From: G025836975 sp049646585
GTDB lineage: Bacteria > Pseudomonadota > Gammaproteobacteria > Burkholderiales > Burkholderiaceae_B
Direction of reading: 5' to 3'
NCBI GenBank assembly: GCA_049646585.1
Contig: JBARWC010000098.1
Span: forward strand, 1 to 29,393
DNA: 29,393 bases
Shown in pieces: positions 1 to 7,832 of this stretch; positions within the stretch are counted from its first letter, which is position 1; each line of letters begins with the position of its first letter. The notes under the pieces were generated by a model that worked only from the letters and a program-made list of their open reading frames with translations, was not told the DNA's origin and did no database searches. A program made the translations under genes and the position numbers.

Positions 1-2
1 AT

Positions 3-95
3 GCACCTATGTTGCAGTGGTGCGGTGGCCCCTTCGACCCAAGCGCCTTCGATCTGCATGAAGTCAATCAGCGCCTGAGGGAAATTCAGCTGTAG
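3..95 (+). CDS. C-terminal end of a pRiA4b ORF-3-like protein (partial)
   Basis: Thirty codons of an open frame enter from the left edge and end at TAG 93-95. The peptide reads QWCGGPFDPSAFDLHEVNQ followed by RLREIQL. The pattern GGxFDPxAFDLxxVNxxL is, from memory, the usual ending of the plasmid pRiA4b ORF-3 / IS1096 passenger TnpR-like family, which is often carried on plasmids, transposons and genomic islands. Its biochemical role is not established. The start lies outside the window, so completeness cannot be judged. It supports reading the left end as mobile or accessory DNA. The assignment rests on about 25 residues only. Confidence 0.55.
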   Translation, partial: APMLQWCGGPFDPSAFDLHEVNQRLREIQL

Positions 96-255
96 CGCAA
101 GACGGTGCTGAGCGTACGCTTACGAACACGGTGAGTGCCATCAGCAGATAAGTCGTTTGCATCGCAGTCGGCTGCTGCCAAGCCATTACGCTCAATGGCA
201 GAGCTAACCCCGCGCACCAAGCAATGATTGGCCCCCATGGGAACTTTGCTGTCAT
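64..255 (-). CDS. small putative membrane protein, 63 aa, 3' end probably recombined
   Basis: The frame starts at ATG 253-255 and encodes 63 residues. Residues about 8-25 (PIIAWCAGLALPLSVMAW) and about 36-47 (TYLLMALTVFVS) are hydrophobic, so one or two membrane passes are likely. The start codon overlaps the stop of the upstream small ORF by the four bases ATGA, and a G-rich run lies just upstream, both favouring real translation. The last 11 or so codons are antisense to the end of the pRiA4b ORF-3-like gene and read as a non-hydrophobic, low-information tail. The natural 3' end may therefore have been lost at a recombination junction near 95-120. I do not recognise the family. It could also be a chance ORF. 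Confidence 0.35.
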   Translation of the reverse strand: MTAKFPWGPIIAWCAGLALPLSVMAWQQPTAMQTTYLLMALTVFVSVRSAPSCATAEFPSGAD

Positions 256-398
256 CGCTGACCCCCCCATCGTTCGATTTTGTCGGCGGTGGCGATTAGC
301 CACGTTCCTATCTGGCTGCCGCATTGGGCAAGCAAAACACCAAGGGCCATCAGGCCCAGCACGAACGTCACTCCTGCCGAGGAAATCGTCAAAGTCAT
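252..398 (-). CDS. small putative membrane protein, 48 aa
   Basis: A short frame runs from ATG 396-398 to TGA 252-254. It begins MTLTISSAGVTFVLGLMALG, continues through a hydrophobic stretch to about residue 25, and ends in a charged tail (ADKIERWGGQR). This gives one clear transmembrane segment with a basic cytoplasmic end. Its stop overlaps the next ORF's start in an ATGA, the arrangement expected of a co-translated pair of small membrane proteins. Such pairs occur in mobile elements (entry exclusion, holin-like, toxin-like), but nothing here identifies one of these roles. A chance ORF cannot be excluded at this length. Confidence 0.35.
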   Translation of the reverse strand: MTLTISSAGVTFVLGLMALGVLLAQCGSQIGTWLIATADKIERWGGQR

Positions 399-1120
399 TA
401 GCCGCCCTCTCCCCTATTGTCTGCGTCCTGCCATCAAGCAAAAGTGCTGGCAGCAGTTCAACCACGCGTACATGGCTGTATGGTCATCTTATTGTCGGAC
501 CTCATTGTGCAGAGGGCAAGAGGCACACTATGACTCTTGCTCTTGGTGCAAAATTTGGATTGATGCTTATCAGACGACAATTTTTAGACGCGCAGGGAGG
601 CGGGAAATGGTTAGGAAGCAATCAACTGGACGACGGAGCATGAAGATCGTAGATATTCTGGGGGACGAAGGGGATGTGCCTTGTGGGAGGGGGGAGCTTG
701 GTCGCGCATTCATGGCTGCGATCAGTCCAGAAAAGACTGACAGCACAGGGAAAAAGAGCCCATTTGGCCGCAGTTGGGATGAGGTTTTGAAAGTAGTTCC
801 AAATACTGCGACTGCTCCGTCCGACATTTGTATTCAGGGCGCAGCGCTACCGCCGGAGCTCACTACCCACAAAACAAGGGAAAATGCGTAAACTACCTGA
901 AAATTGGTGGTATCGGGGCACCTTACCAACAACTTCGGCCTGGAAATCCAGGCATGCTAGAATGTACCAATCTGCTATCAACACTTTTTAGTGGGTATAA
1001 CCGTTCTAGTATCTGCCTAAACTAGTTTTCTTTGCCCACATTCTTTTTTGTGGTTTCGTTGCGTTTAGGCTCAACTACTACTTGGTGAAAATTGTGGGTT
1101 AAGTTACCTATGTCCTGCAC
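399..1120. other. 722-bp stretch without a convincing gene
   Basis: Base composition here is close to balanced and lower in GC than the rest of the window. Several frames stay open for 60-200 codons, but their translations are rich in Cys, Arg and Trp, lack recognisable motifs and overlap one another. The least unlikely is a plus-strand frame starting at ATG 640 and ending at 891 (83 codons), but its only Shine-Dalgarno-like sequence sits one base from the start. The right third becomes AT-rich and holds inverted repeats before the AlbA_2 gene. The stretch may be decayed mobile DNA plus the promoter region of that gene. Confidence 0.5.
1015..1070. promoter_or_regulatory. nested inverted repeats upstream of the AlbA_2 gene
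   Basis: An 8-bp inverted repeat (GCCTAAAC at 1015-1022, GTTTAGGC at 1063-1070) encloses a second, smaller one (CCACA 1036-1040 and TGTGG 1049-1053, loop TTCTTTTT). The motif GTGGGT also occurs at 991 and 1095, on the strand opposite to the CCCAC at 1035-1039. The block is AT-rich and ends 50 bp before the start codon at 1121. It could be an operator for autoregulation or a leader structure. No promoter hexamers are clear enough to call. Confidence 0.3.
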
Positions 1121-3103
1121 ATGAGCTTACCTGATATCCAATCCCTGGCCGATATTCACCTGCTGCGTGAATCCGTGGATCTGGAATGCAAGCTCGCACG
1201 AGGTCGTAACAACCAAGGTGCGTTGCCAGAAGATTTCTGGCCTACCTACAGCGCCTTTGCTAATACCGGTGGCGGTGTCGTGGTGCTGGGATTGCGTGAA
1301 CACGACGGTGTTTTCGACATCGAGGGTGTCGCAAATGTAGCGAAGGTGCGCGCCGACCTGTTTAACGCGCTCCAGAACCCGCAGAAAGCTAGTGTCAATC
1401 TGCTACTCGATTCTGATGTGACGGAGCTGGCGCTTCCTGAAGGTGTTCTGCTGGTTATCAGGATCCCCCGCGCTAACCGGAAGCAACGCCCAGTCTTCCT
1501 TCGGGGCAATCCATTAGGTAACACGTATCTACGGCTCAACGAAGGTGATCGCCGGCTGTCCGACGAAGATGTCAAGCGTATGCTTGCCGAGCAGGTGGAA
1601 GATAGCCGGGATAACCATATCTTGCAGGGCTACGATCAAACTGATTTATGCCAGGAAACCTTGCGTGCGTACCGGCAGGTTTTTGCAAATCGCGAACCAG
1701 GGCATCCCTGGAATACGTTGGATGACCAGGCCTTTCTACGACAGATTGGTGGTTGGCGGAAAGATCGAGAAACTGGCATTAACGGGCTGACATTAGCTGG
1801 GTTGCTGATGTTTGGATGGATGTCCGTTATTCAGGAAGTACTGCCGAACTATATGCTCGATTACCGAGAGAGGCCTGAGGCCAAAATCGAACGTCGTTGG
1901 GTGGATCGGATTACATTGGATGGGAAGTGGTCCGGAAATCTGTACGACTTTTATCGCAAGATCTATCTCAAGTTAACGGAAGACTTGAAGGTGCCATTCT
2001 CTCTGGAAAAGGGGGAGCGTAAAGATGAAACCCCAGTGCACGTGGCACTGCGCGAGGCGTTGGCTAATGTGCTGGTCCATGCGGATTATTCCGAGCGTGC
2101 CTCGGTGCTGGTAGTGAAGCGCCCGGATATGTTTGGATTCCGGAACCCCGGCTTGATGCGGATTCCGCCTGAGATAGCCATCCGTGGCGGTGAACATGAT
2201 TGCCGCAATCGTACTTTGCACAAAATGTTCCGATTCGTCGGCGTGGGCGAGCAGGCTGGGTCGGGTATTCCCAAGATCTATGACGGCTGGGCGGGGCAGC
2301 ATTGGCGCCCACCGGCGCTGTTTGAGCGTATCGAGCCCTACAGCCAGACTTTGCTTGAGTTGCGTATGGTCGATTTGCTTCCTCAAACCTTGTTGGCGGA
2401 GTTGCGTGCGCTGTTTGGGGAAAAGTTTGATGGCCTGCAGCGTAATGAGCGACTTACTCTGGCTGCCGCAGCTACGGAAAAAACAGTGACACATGCTCGC
2501 GTTATGGAAATGACAGCTCTGCATCCCGTGGACGCAACGCGTCTGCTCCAGGCCTTAGTCAGGGACGGGTTCTTAGAGGGGCATAACCCTGGACGAGGGG
2601 CTGTGTACTGCTTGCCGGGAGCCGCCATCCCGAAGCCGGAAGAAGTGTTCGGAGCAAGCTCCCCACATTTAGAACCGAGCTCCCTACATTTAGAGTCGAG
2701 CTCCCTACATTTGCCACAGCAGATTCCTGACCTTCGAGCTAGTGATGAGGAAAAATCATCAAAAAATCAAAGGGATGGGAAGGGGCGACTTATCAGTAAT
2801 CAGTTGGATGCGCCTGTTATTGATTCGCTGGACCATTTAGCTCCGACATTTCGAGCGGGGCTGGAAGCTTTGGCAGCACTGCCCCGAGCCAAGAAGAAGA
2901 TGGATCGAGTCGAAATGGAGGCACTAATCGTCCGGCTATGCACGGGCCAGTACGTCACGGGCAACTGCATCGCGGCTTTGGTCGCTCGCGAGCCCGACGC
3001 ACTGCGACAGCACTATCTAAGGTCTTTGGTACAAGACGGGCGTTTGCGCTTTGCCTTCCCTACTGCACCCACTCACCTCATGCAGGCCTATCGCGCTGTG
3101 TAA
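1121..3103 (+). CDS. AlbA_2 domain / ATP-binding (Schlafen-like) protein
   Basis: This 660-aa protein starts at ATG 1121. Residues about 15-130 fit the AlbA_2 (divergent AAA-4, Schlafen-like) fold, with ESVDLECKLARG near 17-28 and FANTGGGVVVLGL at 46-58. Residues about 310-385 look like the HATPase_c_4 region of this family (ALANVLVHADY near 313-323, FGFRNPG near 341, GSGIPKI near 380). A low-complexity linker near 512-532 is encoded by a 21-bp tandem repeat, and the tail holds winged-helix-like segments. Family members are usually annotated as ATP-binding transcriptional regulators or nucleic-acid binders and are common in islands, some beside defence genes. The lower GC and codon use differ from downstream genes, which points to horizontal acquisition. 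No partner gene is visible, so the role stays open. Confidence 0.8.
   Translation: MSLPDIQSLADIHLLRESVDLECKLARGRNNQGALPEDFWPTYSAFANTGGGVVVLGLREHDGVFDIEGVANVAKVRADLFNALQNPQKASVNLLLDSDVTELALPEGVLLVIRIPRANRKQRPVFLRGNPLGNTYLRLNEGDRRLSDEDVKRMLAEQVEDSRDNHILQGYDQTDLCQETLRAYRQVFANREPGHPWNTLDDQAFLRQIGGWRKDRETGINGLTLAGLLMFGWMSVIQEVLPNYMLDYRERPEAKIERRWVDRITLDGKWSGNLYDFYRKIYLKLTEDLKVPFSLEKGERKDETPVHVALREALANVLVHADYSERASVLVVKRPDMFGFRNPGLMRIPPEIAIRGGEHDCRNRTLHKMFRFVGVGEQAGSGIPKIYDGWAGQHWRPPALFERIEPYSQTLLELRMVDLLPQTLLAELRALFGEKFDGLQRNERLTLAAAATEKTVTHARVMEMTALHPVDATRLLQALVRDGFLEGHNPGRGAVYCLPGAAIPKPEEVFGASSPHLEPSSLHLESSSLHLPQQIPDLRASDEEKSSKNQRDGKGRLISNQLDAPVIDSLDHLAPTFRAGLEALAALPRAKKKMDRVEMEALIVRLCTGQYVTGNCIAALVAREPDALRQHYLRSLVQDGRLRFAFPTAPTHLMQAYRAV
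2657..2712 (+). repeat. 21-bp in-frame tandem repeat in the AlbA_2 gene
   Basis: Two full 21-bp units and a 14-bp partial third (2657-2677, 2678-2698, 2699-2712) share the core AGCTCCCTACATTTAGA with few changes. Each encodes SSxHLxx, so copy-number change keeps the reading frame. The repeat lies in the hydrophilic linker between the ATPase-like region and the C-terminal part. Similar Ser/His-Leu repeats are, from memory, frequent in this protein family and vary in number between strains. Confidence 0.8.
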
Positions 3104-3170
3104 TCTGGGTGATGACCCCTGGCTTACCGGTCAAGCCCTCAACGTGCTTCTTTTTTGTCTGCCTCCGCTC

Positions 3171-3199
3171 TTTACAATGAATACGAAACCATTTATTAT
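3171..3199 (+). promoter_or_regulatory. sigma70-type promoter for the Bug receptor / enolase-superfamily operon
   Basis: TTTACA (3171-3176) and TATTAT (3194-3199) are separated by exactly 17 bp. Each differs from the consensus at one base. The site lies 80 bp upstream of the start codon at 3280, which leaves an untranslated leader of about 70 nt containing the palindrome at 3235-3248. Confidence 0.6.
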
Positions 3200-3234
3200 T
3201 TTTTCAACCAGCGCATGTTTGGCGTATTTTTTTA

Positions 3235-3248
3235 TAACCATATGGTTA
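3235..3248. promoter_or_regulatory. 14-bp perfect palindrome, candidate operator
   Basis: TAACCATATGGTTA is a perfect palindrome located about 30 bp downstream of the predicted transcription start and 32 bp before the start codon of the Bug receptor gene. A wider inverted repeat, ATGAATACG (3177-3185) and CGTATTCAT (3249-3257), brackets the promoter -10 region and the palindrome. The position suits a roadblock repressor. The LacI-type protein encoded at 5448 is the nearest candidate, although the site lacks the usual central CG of LacI operators. A GntR- or IclR-type protein is possible too. Confidence 0.45.
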
Positions 3249-3279
3249 CGTATTCATAAAGCCTTCAGGGAGACAAAAG

Positions 3280-4260
3280 ATGAGATTGTCATTCAGCAAG
3301 CTGGCCTCGTGCCTGGGCGCACTCGCCCTATGCGGCTTGGCGTCCGCCTCCGCCGCAGCGGCCGACGCGAACTATCCCAATCGGGAGATCCGCCTGATCG
3401 TGCCATGGGCACCGGGCGGCTCCACGGACATCCTGGGCCGGGTCATGCAGCAACTGGCCGCCAAGGATGGCTTCAAGCTGATCGTTGAAAACCTGGCCGG
3501 CGCCAGCGGGTCCATAGGCTTGACCAAGGTGGCGCGGGCGGCGCCGGACGGCTATACCCTGGGCCTGGGCACGACTTCCACGCTGCTGCTGCATACGCAA
3601 GGCCTCACTGACCTGCGCACCGATCAGTTCACCTCGATTGCGTCGGCCTCGGTCGACCCCATGCTGCTGCTGGTCAAGAAGGACGGCCCGGACACTCTCG
3701 AAGCCTTTCTGGAGAACATGAAGAAGAATCCCGGCAAGGTTTCGATAGGCTCGTCGGGAGCGAACAACATCAGTCATATGTTCGCCGTCATGGCGGCCAA
3801 GGCTGCCGGAGTGCCGTTCATCCACGTCCCCTACACCGGCGGCTCGAAGGTGGTTATCGACCTGGGCGGAGGCCAGATCAGCGCGGCGGTGCTCAAGCCG
3901 TCGGAAAGCAAGGCGCAGACGGATGCCGGCGTCATCAAGCCGCTGGCGGTGTTTGCCCAGGAGCGCCTGTCCTTCTTGCCGGACGTGCCCACATTCAAGG
4001 AAAAGGGCTATGACGTCTTCCCTTACGGCCCGGTGGTCCAGGGCAGCTACGTGGTGGCGCCCGCCGGCATACCCGAGCCTGTACGGGAGAAGCTGGTGGC
4101 CGAGTTCCGCAAGATGATCCAGAGCGAGGAATACCGGACTTTCGGCCTTCAGAACGGCTTCTTCGTCGAGGATTCCACCGGCAAGGCGTTCGAAAAGCAG
4201 ATCAACGACATGCAGGCCGCGTTCGACAAGATGGGCACTGCAATCTTCAAATCCAACTAA
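3280..4260 (+). CDS. Bug-family (TctC) periplasmic substrate-binding protein
   Basis: This 326-aa protein has a Sec signal peptide (MRLSFSK, a hydrophobic stretch, then Ala-rich ASAAAADA near 23-30). The mature part opens with YPNREIRLIVPWAPGGSTD, the hallmark of the Bug/TctC family, whose members bind organic acids or amides in the periplasm. AGASGSIGLTKVARAAPDGYTL near 70-92 is a further family signature. AGGGAG-like bases at 3267-3273 give a good ribosome site. The gene is 13 bp upstream of the enolase-superfamily gene, so it probably supplies that enzyme's substrate. No TctA/TctB membrane subunits are present, as is usual for the many orphan Bug receptors of Bordetella relatives; it may use a shared permease or act in sensing. 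The ligand cannot be read from sequence. Confidence 0.93.
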   Translation: MRLSFSKLASCLGALALCGLASASAAAADANYPNREIRLIVPWAPGGSTDILGRVMQQLAAKDGFKLIVENLAGASGSIGLTKVARAAPDGYTLGLGTTSTLLLHTQGLTDLRTDQFTSIASASVDPMLLLVKKDGPDTLEAFLENMKKNPGKVSIGSSGANNISHMFAVMAAKAAGVPFIHVPYTGGSKVVIDLGGGQISAAVLKPSESKAQTDAGVIKPLAVFAQERLSFLPDVPTFKEKGYDVFPYGPVVQGSYVVAPAGIPEPVREKLVAEFRKMIQSEEYRTFGLQNGFFVEDSTGKAFEKQINDMQAAFDKMGTAIFKSN

Positions 4261-4273
4261 TAAGGCTTACGTC

Positions 4274-5416
4274 ATGCGCATCGCTGATATCCGCTCATAC
4301 CCCATATCGTTTCCCGTTCCGGCGGACAAATCGGTCACGCTGAGCATAGGCCGCACAGTCAAGCGCGACGCGGTCATCGTGCGCGTCGAAACCGACGACG
4401 GCATGATCGGCTGGGGCGAAGCGCACCACGGGCGCTGTCCCGGGGCCGTCAGCCGCGTGGTCGACACGACGCTGCGCGAGTTGGCCCTGGGGCGCGACGC
4501 CATGGATGTGGTCGGCATATGGGAACATGTCTATGAAAAGCAACTGGCCAGCCATGGCGTGGGGGCGGCGGCCTCGATGGCGCTCAGTGGTCTGGATTGC
4601 GCGCTGTGGGATATCCGTGCCAAGGCGGCGGGATGGCCTCTTTACCGCCTGCTGGGCGGAGCCGCCAAGCCCATCAAGGCCTATGCGGGAGGCATTTCAC
4701 TGGGATGGCAGGCACCCGAGTCCCTGGCCGATGAAGCCAAGCGCCTGGTGGCGCAAGGCTATCGCGCTATGAAGCTGCGCATGGGCGACGTGCCCGCCAA
4801 CGACATCGCTCGTGTGCGTGCCGTGCGCGACGCCGTGGGCGACGACATCGATATCCTGCTGGATGCCAATACCGGCTATACCGTCGAGCAACTGCGCAAA
4901 GTCATGCCCGCCTTCGAAGAGATCCAGGCGGGGTGGCTGGAAGAGCCCTTCCCGCCGCATGACCGCCACTCCTATGCGCAGGGCGCCAGGCTGGGCCGCG
5001 TGCCGTTCGCGGCGGGCGAGAACCACTTCACCCGCTTCGACTTCAACGGGCTGATCGACGATGGCAACGTCCGCTTTCTGCAGCCCGATATGTCCAAGAC
5101 CGGCGGCATCACCGAAGGCCTGCGCATCGCCGCCATGGGCTCGGCGCGCAAGCTGTCCTTCAATCCACACACCTCGACCACCGCGCCCAATATGGCGGTG
5201 ACCATCCATGTGCTGTGCTCGGTGGAGCGCCCCGGCTATTTCGAGGCGGACGTGACGGAGCTGAACCCCTTCCGCGACGAGCTGGGGGGTCGCGCACCTT
5301 ACGTGCTGGACGCGGATGGCTGCGTCCGTCCCTACGACGATGTCAGCATAGGCTTGACGGTGGACGAGGCCTTCCTGAAGGCCCATCCGCTGATCGAGGG
5401 CCCATGCTACATTTGA
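4274..5416 (+). CDS. mandelate racemase / muconate lactonizing enzyme family protein
   Basis: This 380-aa enzyme has the usual length and two-domain layout of the enolase superfamily. Metal ligands appear as Asp197 (LLDANTGY), Glu223/224 (WLEEPFPP) and Glu249 (AAGENHF). A mandelate-racemase-type His-Asp dyad is visible as His299 (NPHTS) and Asp272 (QPDMSKTGG). The strand-2 base motif is K167-x-R169 (MKLRMG) rather than Lys-x-Lys, so the second base may be missing and the dyad may act alone. The family abstracts a proton alpha to a carboxylate, giving racemases or acid-sugar dehydratases; the substrate is not predictable. It follows the Bug receptor after 13 bp and precedes the LacI regulator by 31 bp. 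TAATAAGG at 4259-4266 may serve as the ribosome site. Confidence 0.9.
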   Translation: MRIADIRSYPISFPVPADKSVTLSIGRTVKRDAVIVRVETDDGMIGWGEAHHGRCPGAVSRVVDTTLRELALGRDAMDVVGIWEHVYEKQLASHGVGAAASMALSGLDCALWDIRAKAAGWPLYRLLGGAAKPIKAYAGGISLGWQAPESLADEAKRLVAQGYRAMKLRMGDVPANDIARVRAVRDAVGDDIDILLDANTGYTVEQLRKVMPAFEEIQAGWLEEPFPPHDRHSYAQGARLGRVPFAAGENHFTRFDFNGLIDDGNVRFLQPDMSKTGGITEGLRIAAMGSARKLSFNPHTSTTAPNMAVTIHVLCSVERPGYFEADVTELNPFRDELGGRAPYVLDADGCVRPYDDVSIGLTVDEAFLKAHPLIEGPCYI

Positions 5417-5447
5417 GGCTGAATGTGACGGGGCCGCAGCCATCGTA

Positions 5448-6461
5448 GTGAAATCGACCAAAAAAGCGCTGACCAGCCGCGATATCGCCAAGGTGGCTGG
5501 CGTATCGCAGACCACCGTGTCGCGCGTGCTGCAGGGGTCTCCCCTGGTGCAGCCGGCGACCCGCAAGGCGGTGCTGCAGGTCATCGACCAGCTTGGCTAT
5601 CAGCCCAGTCCGGCGGCCCGCTCCATGCGTACCCGGCGCACCGATACGGTTGCGCTGGTGGTGGCCAGCCTGTCCATCAACCCGCTGTATCCGGCCTTGC
5701 TGCAGTTGATGGCTGCCGCCTTGCACCGCAAGGGTCTGTATGCCTCGGTCTGGGAGGCCGAGGAATTCAATGAAGACACCATGCGTGCGTTGGCGGCGAC
5801 CTCGGTCGATGGCGTCATTGTCGCCACGGCCATGGATGCGGCCTTGCCCTTCCTGGCCCGCATCGCTGAAACGCGCCCCGTCGTGCTGGTCAACCGCACC
5901 GTGTCATCGGATGCTTTCGACCAGATCTCCAGCGACAACACCGCGGGGGCGGCCAGCGTGGCGGCCTATTTCGACGAGCATGGCAGGCGCCGCATCGGCC
6001 TGGTGACCGGCGCATCGGGGCGTGCCCATCCCAGCCCCATCCGTGACCGCGAGGCCGGCTTCCTGGCCGAACTGCATCGGCGCGGCATACGCATGGACGA
6101 GGGCGCCATTGCGCGCGTGCCGCACTTTTCCTATCAGACGGGCTTCGACGCGGCCCAGCAACTGCTGGCGCGGCGGGAGCTGGACGCCATATTCTGCGCC
6201 AACGACATCGTCGCGATCGGTGCGCTGGACGGCGCGCGGGCGCGCGGATGCAAGATACCGGACGAAGTGTGGGTGGTGGGCTACGACGACATCCCCATGT
6301 GCGCCTGGCGGTCGGTCGATCTGACCACGGTGTCCCAGCCTTTGGACGCGATGGTGGAGGCGGCGGTGGACAGGCTTAGCGAGCGCCTGGCCAGCGGTGC
6401 GCTGGCTCCGCAAAGCGTGCTGCTGCCCAACGAATTGGTGATACGCGGCAGCAGCGGCTAG
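5448..6461 (+). CDS. LacI family transcriptional regulator
   Basis: This 337-aa protein has an N-terminal LacI helix-turn-helix (TSRDIAKVAGVSQTTVSRVL at about 9-28) followed by the hinge region (LGYQPSPAARSMRTRRT). The remainder fits the periplasmic-binding-protein-like effector domain, including IFCANDIVAIGAL and the ending VSQPLDAMVEAAVDRL. The start is GTG at 5448; no ATG in frame is available upstream without crossing the preceding gene. It lies 31 bp after the enolase-superfamily gene on the same strand and probably controls the Bug receptor / enolase operon in response to a pathway metabolite. It converges on the CoA-transferase gene. Confidence 0.92.
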   Translation: MKSTKKALTSRDIAKVAGVSQTTVSRVLQGSPLVQPATRKAVLQVIDQLGYQPSPAARSMRTRRTDTVALVVASLSINPLYPALLQLMAAALHRKGLYASVWEAEEFNEDTMRALAATSVDGVIVATAMDAALPFLARIAETRPVVLVNRTVSSDAFDQISSDNTAGAASVAAYFDEHGRRRIGLVTGASGRAHPSPIRDREAGFLAELHRRGIRMDEGAIARVPHFSYQTGFDAAQQLLARRELDAIFCANDIVAIGALDGARARGCKIPDEVWVVGYDDIPMCAWRSVDLTTVSQPLDAMVEAAVDRLSERLASGALAPQSVLLPNELVIRGSSG

Positions 6462-6493
6462 GCGCTCGAAGTCATCCCGGCCTGGCTTATGGC

Positions 6494-7717
6494 CTAAGAC
6501 GATTTTTTGTTGGAATCGATGCCCAGCTCGGCAAGGATGGCGGCCGTGTCTTCGCCCAGTTCGGGGGCGTGGCGGTATATCGAAACAGGGGTATGACTGA
6601 ACCGGATCGGGGATCGAACCTGGCGTATGGGGCCTACTGTCGGATGTTCGCTTTCCTGGAAGAAGTCCACCGCTTTCAGGTGAGGGTGGTCAGGCAGATC
6701 GTCCAGGGAATATATCCGCGTGACGGGGATATCCAGCGATGAGCATATTTCCATCCATTCGGCCGTCGTTTTGAGCGGGGTTATCGATGCCACGGCGGCA
6801 TAGATTTCCTGGATGTGGGCGTTGCGCTTCTGACGGTCGCCGATCTCGAACTTTTCGATCAGTTCTTTTTTTCCGACCGCGTTGAAGAAGGCGTTCCAGT
6901 GCTTCTCGGTATAGGGCAGCACGCCTATCCAGCCGTCCCGGGTTTTATAAGGCCTGCGCCCGCCTTTGACGATGCGCTTGTACCCGGCCGGCTCGCCGCA
7001 GCCCGGAAAGGTCAGCCCGGCCATGTGCTCGGCTAGCACGAAGGACGCCATGGTTTCAAGCATGGGCACTTCGATGAATTGGCCCACGCCCGATGTGGCG
7101 CGGTAGACCAGGGCCGCCATGACGGCGTTGGACATATACAGCCCCACGGTCTTGTCCGCGATCAGGTTGGGCGAGTATTCGGGCGCGTCTTTGCCCATGG
7201 AGCTTACGCCCACGAAACCGGATGAGGCCTGGATGATGTCGTCGAAGGCCGGCTTGTCTTTGTCGGGGCCGTCCTGACCGAAGCCGGTGGCGACGCAGTA
7301 GATGATGCGGGGGTTCAGCTTGCGCACTGCTTCGTAGCCGAAGCCCAGGCGCTCAATGGCCTTGACGCGCATATTGTGCAGCACCACGTCCGCCGTCCGG
7401 ATCAGCTCGCGCAGCACTTCTTTGTCTTGTTCGGCTTTCAGGTCCAGCACGAGGGAGCGCTTGTTCCGGTTCAGCGACAGGTAGATCGAACCCATGCCTT
7501 TGGTGCGTGAGACGCCGTTGGAGCGGATGATGTCGCCCGCGGGCCCCTCCACCTTGATCACGTCGGCTCCGAAGTCACTTAGCAGCTGGGTCGCGATGGG
7601 CCCCAGCACGACCGACGTCAGATCAATGACGCGTATCCCCGAAAGCGGCCCCGGATTCTTTGCTGGATTGCTGCTGGTCACGCCGAACTCCTGAAAACTA
7701 TTCTGATGGTTGTGCAT
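6494..7717 (-). CDS. CaiB/BaiF family CoA-transferase (class III)
   Basis: From ATG 7717 the protein has 407 residues, the normal size for family III CoA-transferases. GIRVIDLTSVVLGPIATQLL near 28-47 and FGADVIKVEGPAGD near 49-62 are the CoA-binding N-terminal signatures. The active-site Asp that forms the acyl-anhydride is Asp159 or Asp160 in AFDDIIQASSG. The frame can be extended to TTG 7756, but the ATG is preferred and the extra residues show no homology I recognise. These enzymes move CoA from a donor such as succinyl-CoA to an organic acid. The gene is divergent from the acyl-CoA dehydrogenase operon, which suggests that it activates the acid those enzymes degrade. The palindrome at 7818-7832 lies between the two. 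Confidence 0.92.
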   Translation of the reverse strand: MHNHQNSFQEFGVTSSNPAKNPGPLSGIRVIDLTSVVLGPIATQLLSDFGADVIKVEGPAGDIIRSNGVSRTKGMGSIYLSLNRNKRSLVLDLKAEQDKEVLRELIRTADVVLHNMRVKAIERLGFGYEAVRKLNPRIIYCVATGFGQDGPDKDKPAFDDIIQASSGFVGVSSMGKDAPEYSPNLIADKTVGLYMSNAVMAALVYRATSGVGQFIEVPMLETMASFVLAEHMAGLTFPGCGEPAGYKRIVKGGRRPYKTRDGWIGVLPYTEKHWNAFFNAVGKKELIEKFEIGDRQKRNAHIQEIYAAVASITPLKTTAEWMEICSSLDIPVTRIYSLDDLPDHPHLKAVDFFQESEHPTVGPIRQVRSPIRFSHTPVSIYRHAPELGEDTAAILAELGIDSNKKSS

Positions 7718-7817
7718 AGGTGTCGCCCTTGCATTTGCCCAAGGAGTGGATGCCAAGCGCGGACAGAGGGGATTCTAAACACAGCGTTTTCCCTTGGGAT
7801 CAAAATATTCATGTATG

Positions 7818-7832
7818 TGAATTATTAATTCA
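7818..7832. promoter_or_regulatory. 15-bp palindrome between divergent CoA-transferase and acyl-CoA dehydrogenase genes
   Basis: TGAATTA-T-TAATTCA is a perfect inverted repeat around a single central base. It sits 47 bp before ATG 7879 and about 100 bp from the CoA-transferase start, in the AT-rich divergent spacer. The half site TTCAT recurs at 7808-7812. The IclR regulator encoded at the end of the plus-strand operon, or the LacI regulator, could bind here and control both directions. Confidence 0.45.

Noticed and set aside
280..891. 203-codon plus-strand frame in the accessory region, and its part from ATG 640
   Set aside because: Cys/Trp-rich translation without motifs, overlapping other open frames; the only possible ribosome site is one base from the ATG. 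Kept only in the description of the gene-poor stretch.
1..3103. Integrative element with attachment sites
   Set aside because: The composition and gene content suggest mobile DNA, but no tRNA gene, integrase or flanking direct repeat could be found in the window.
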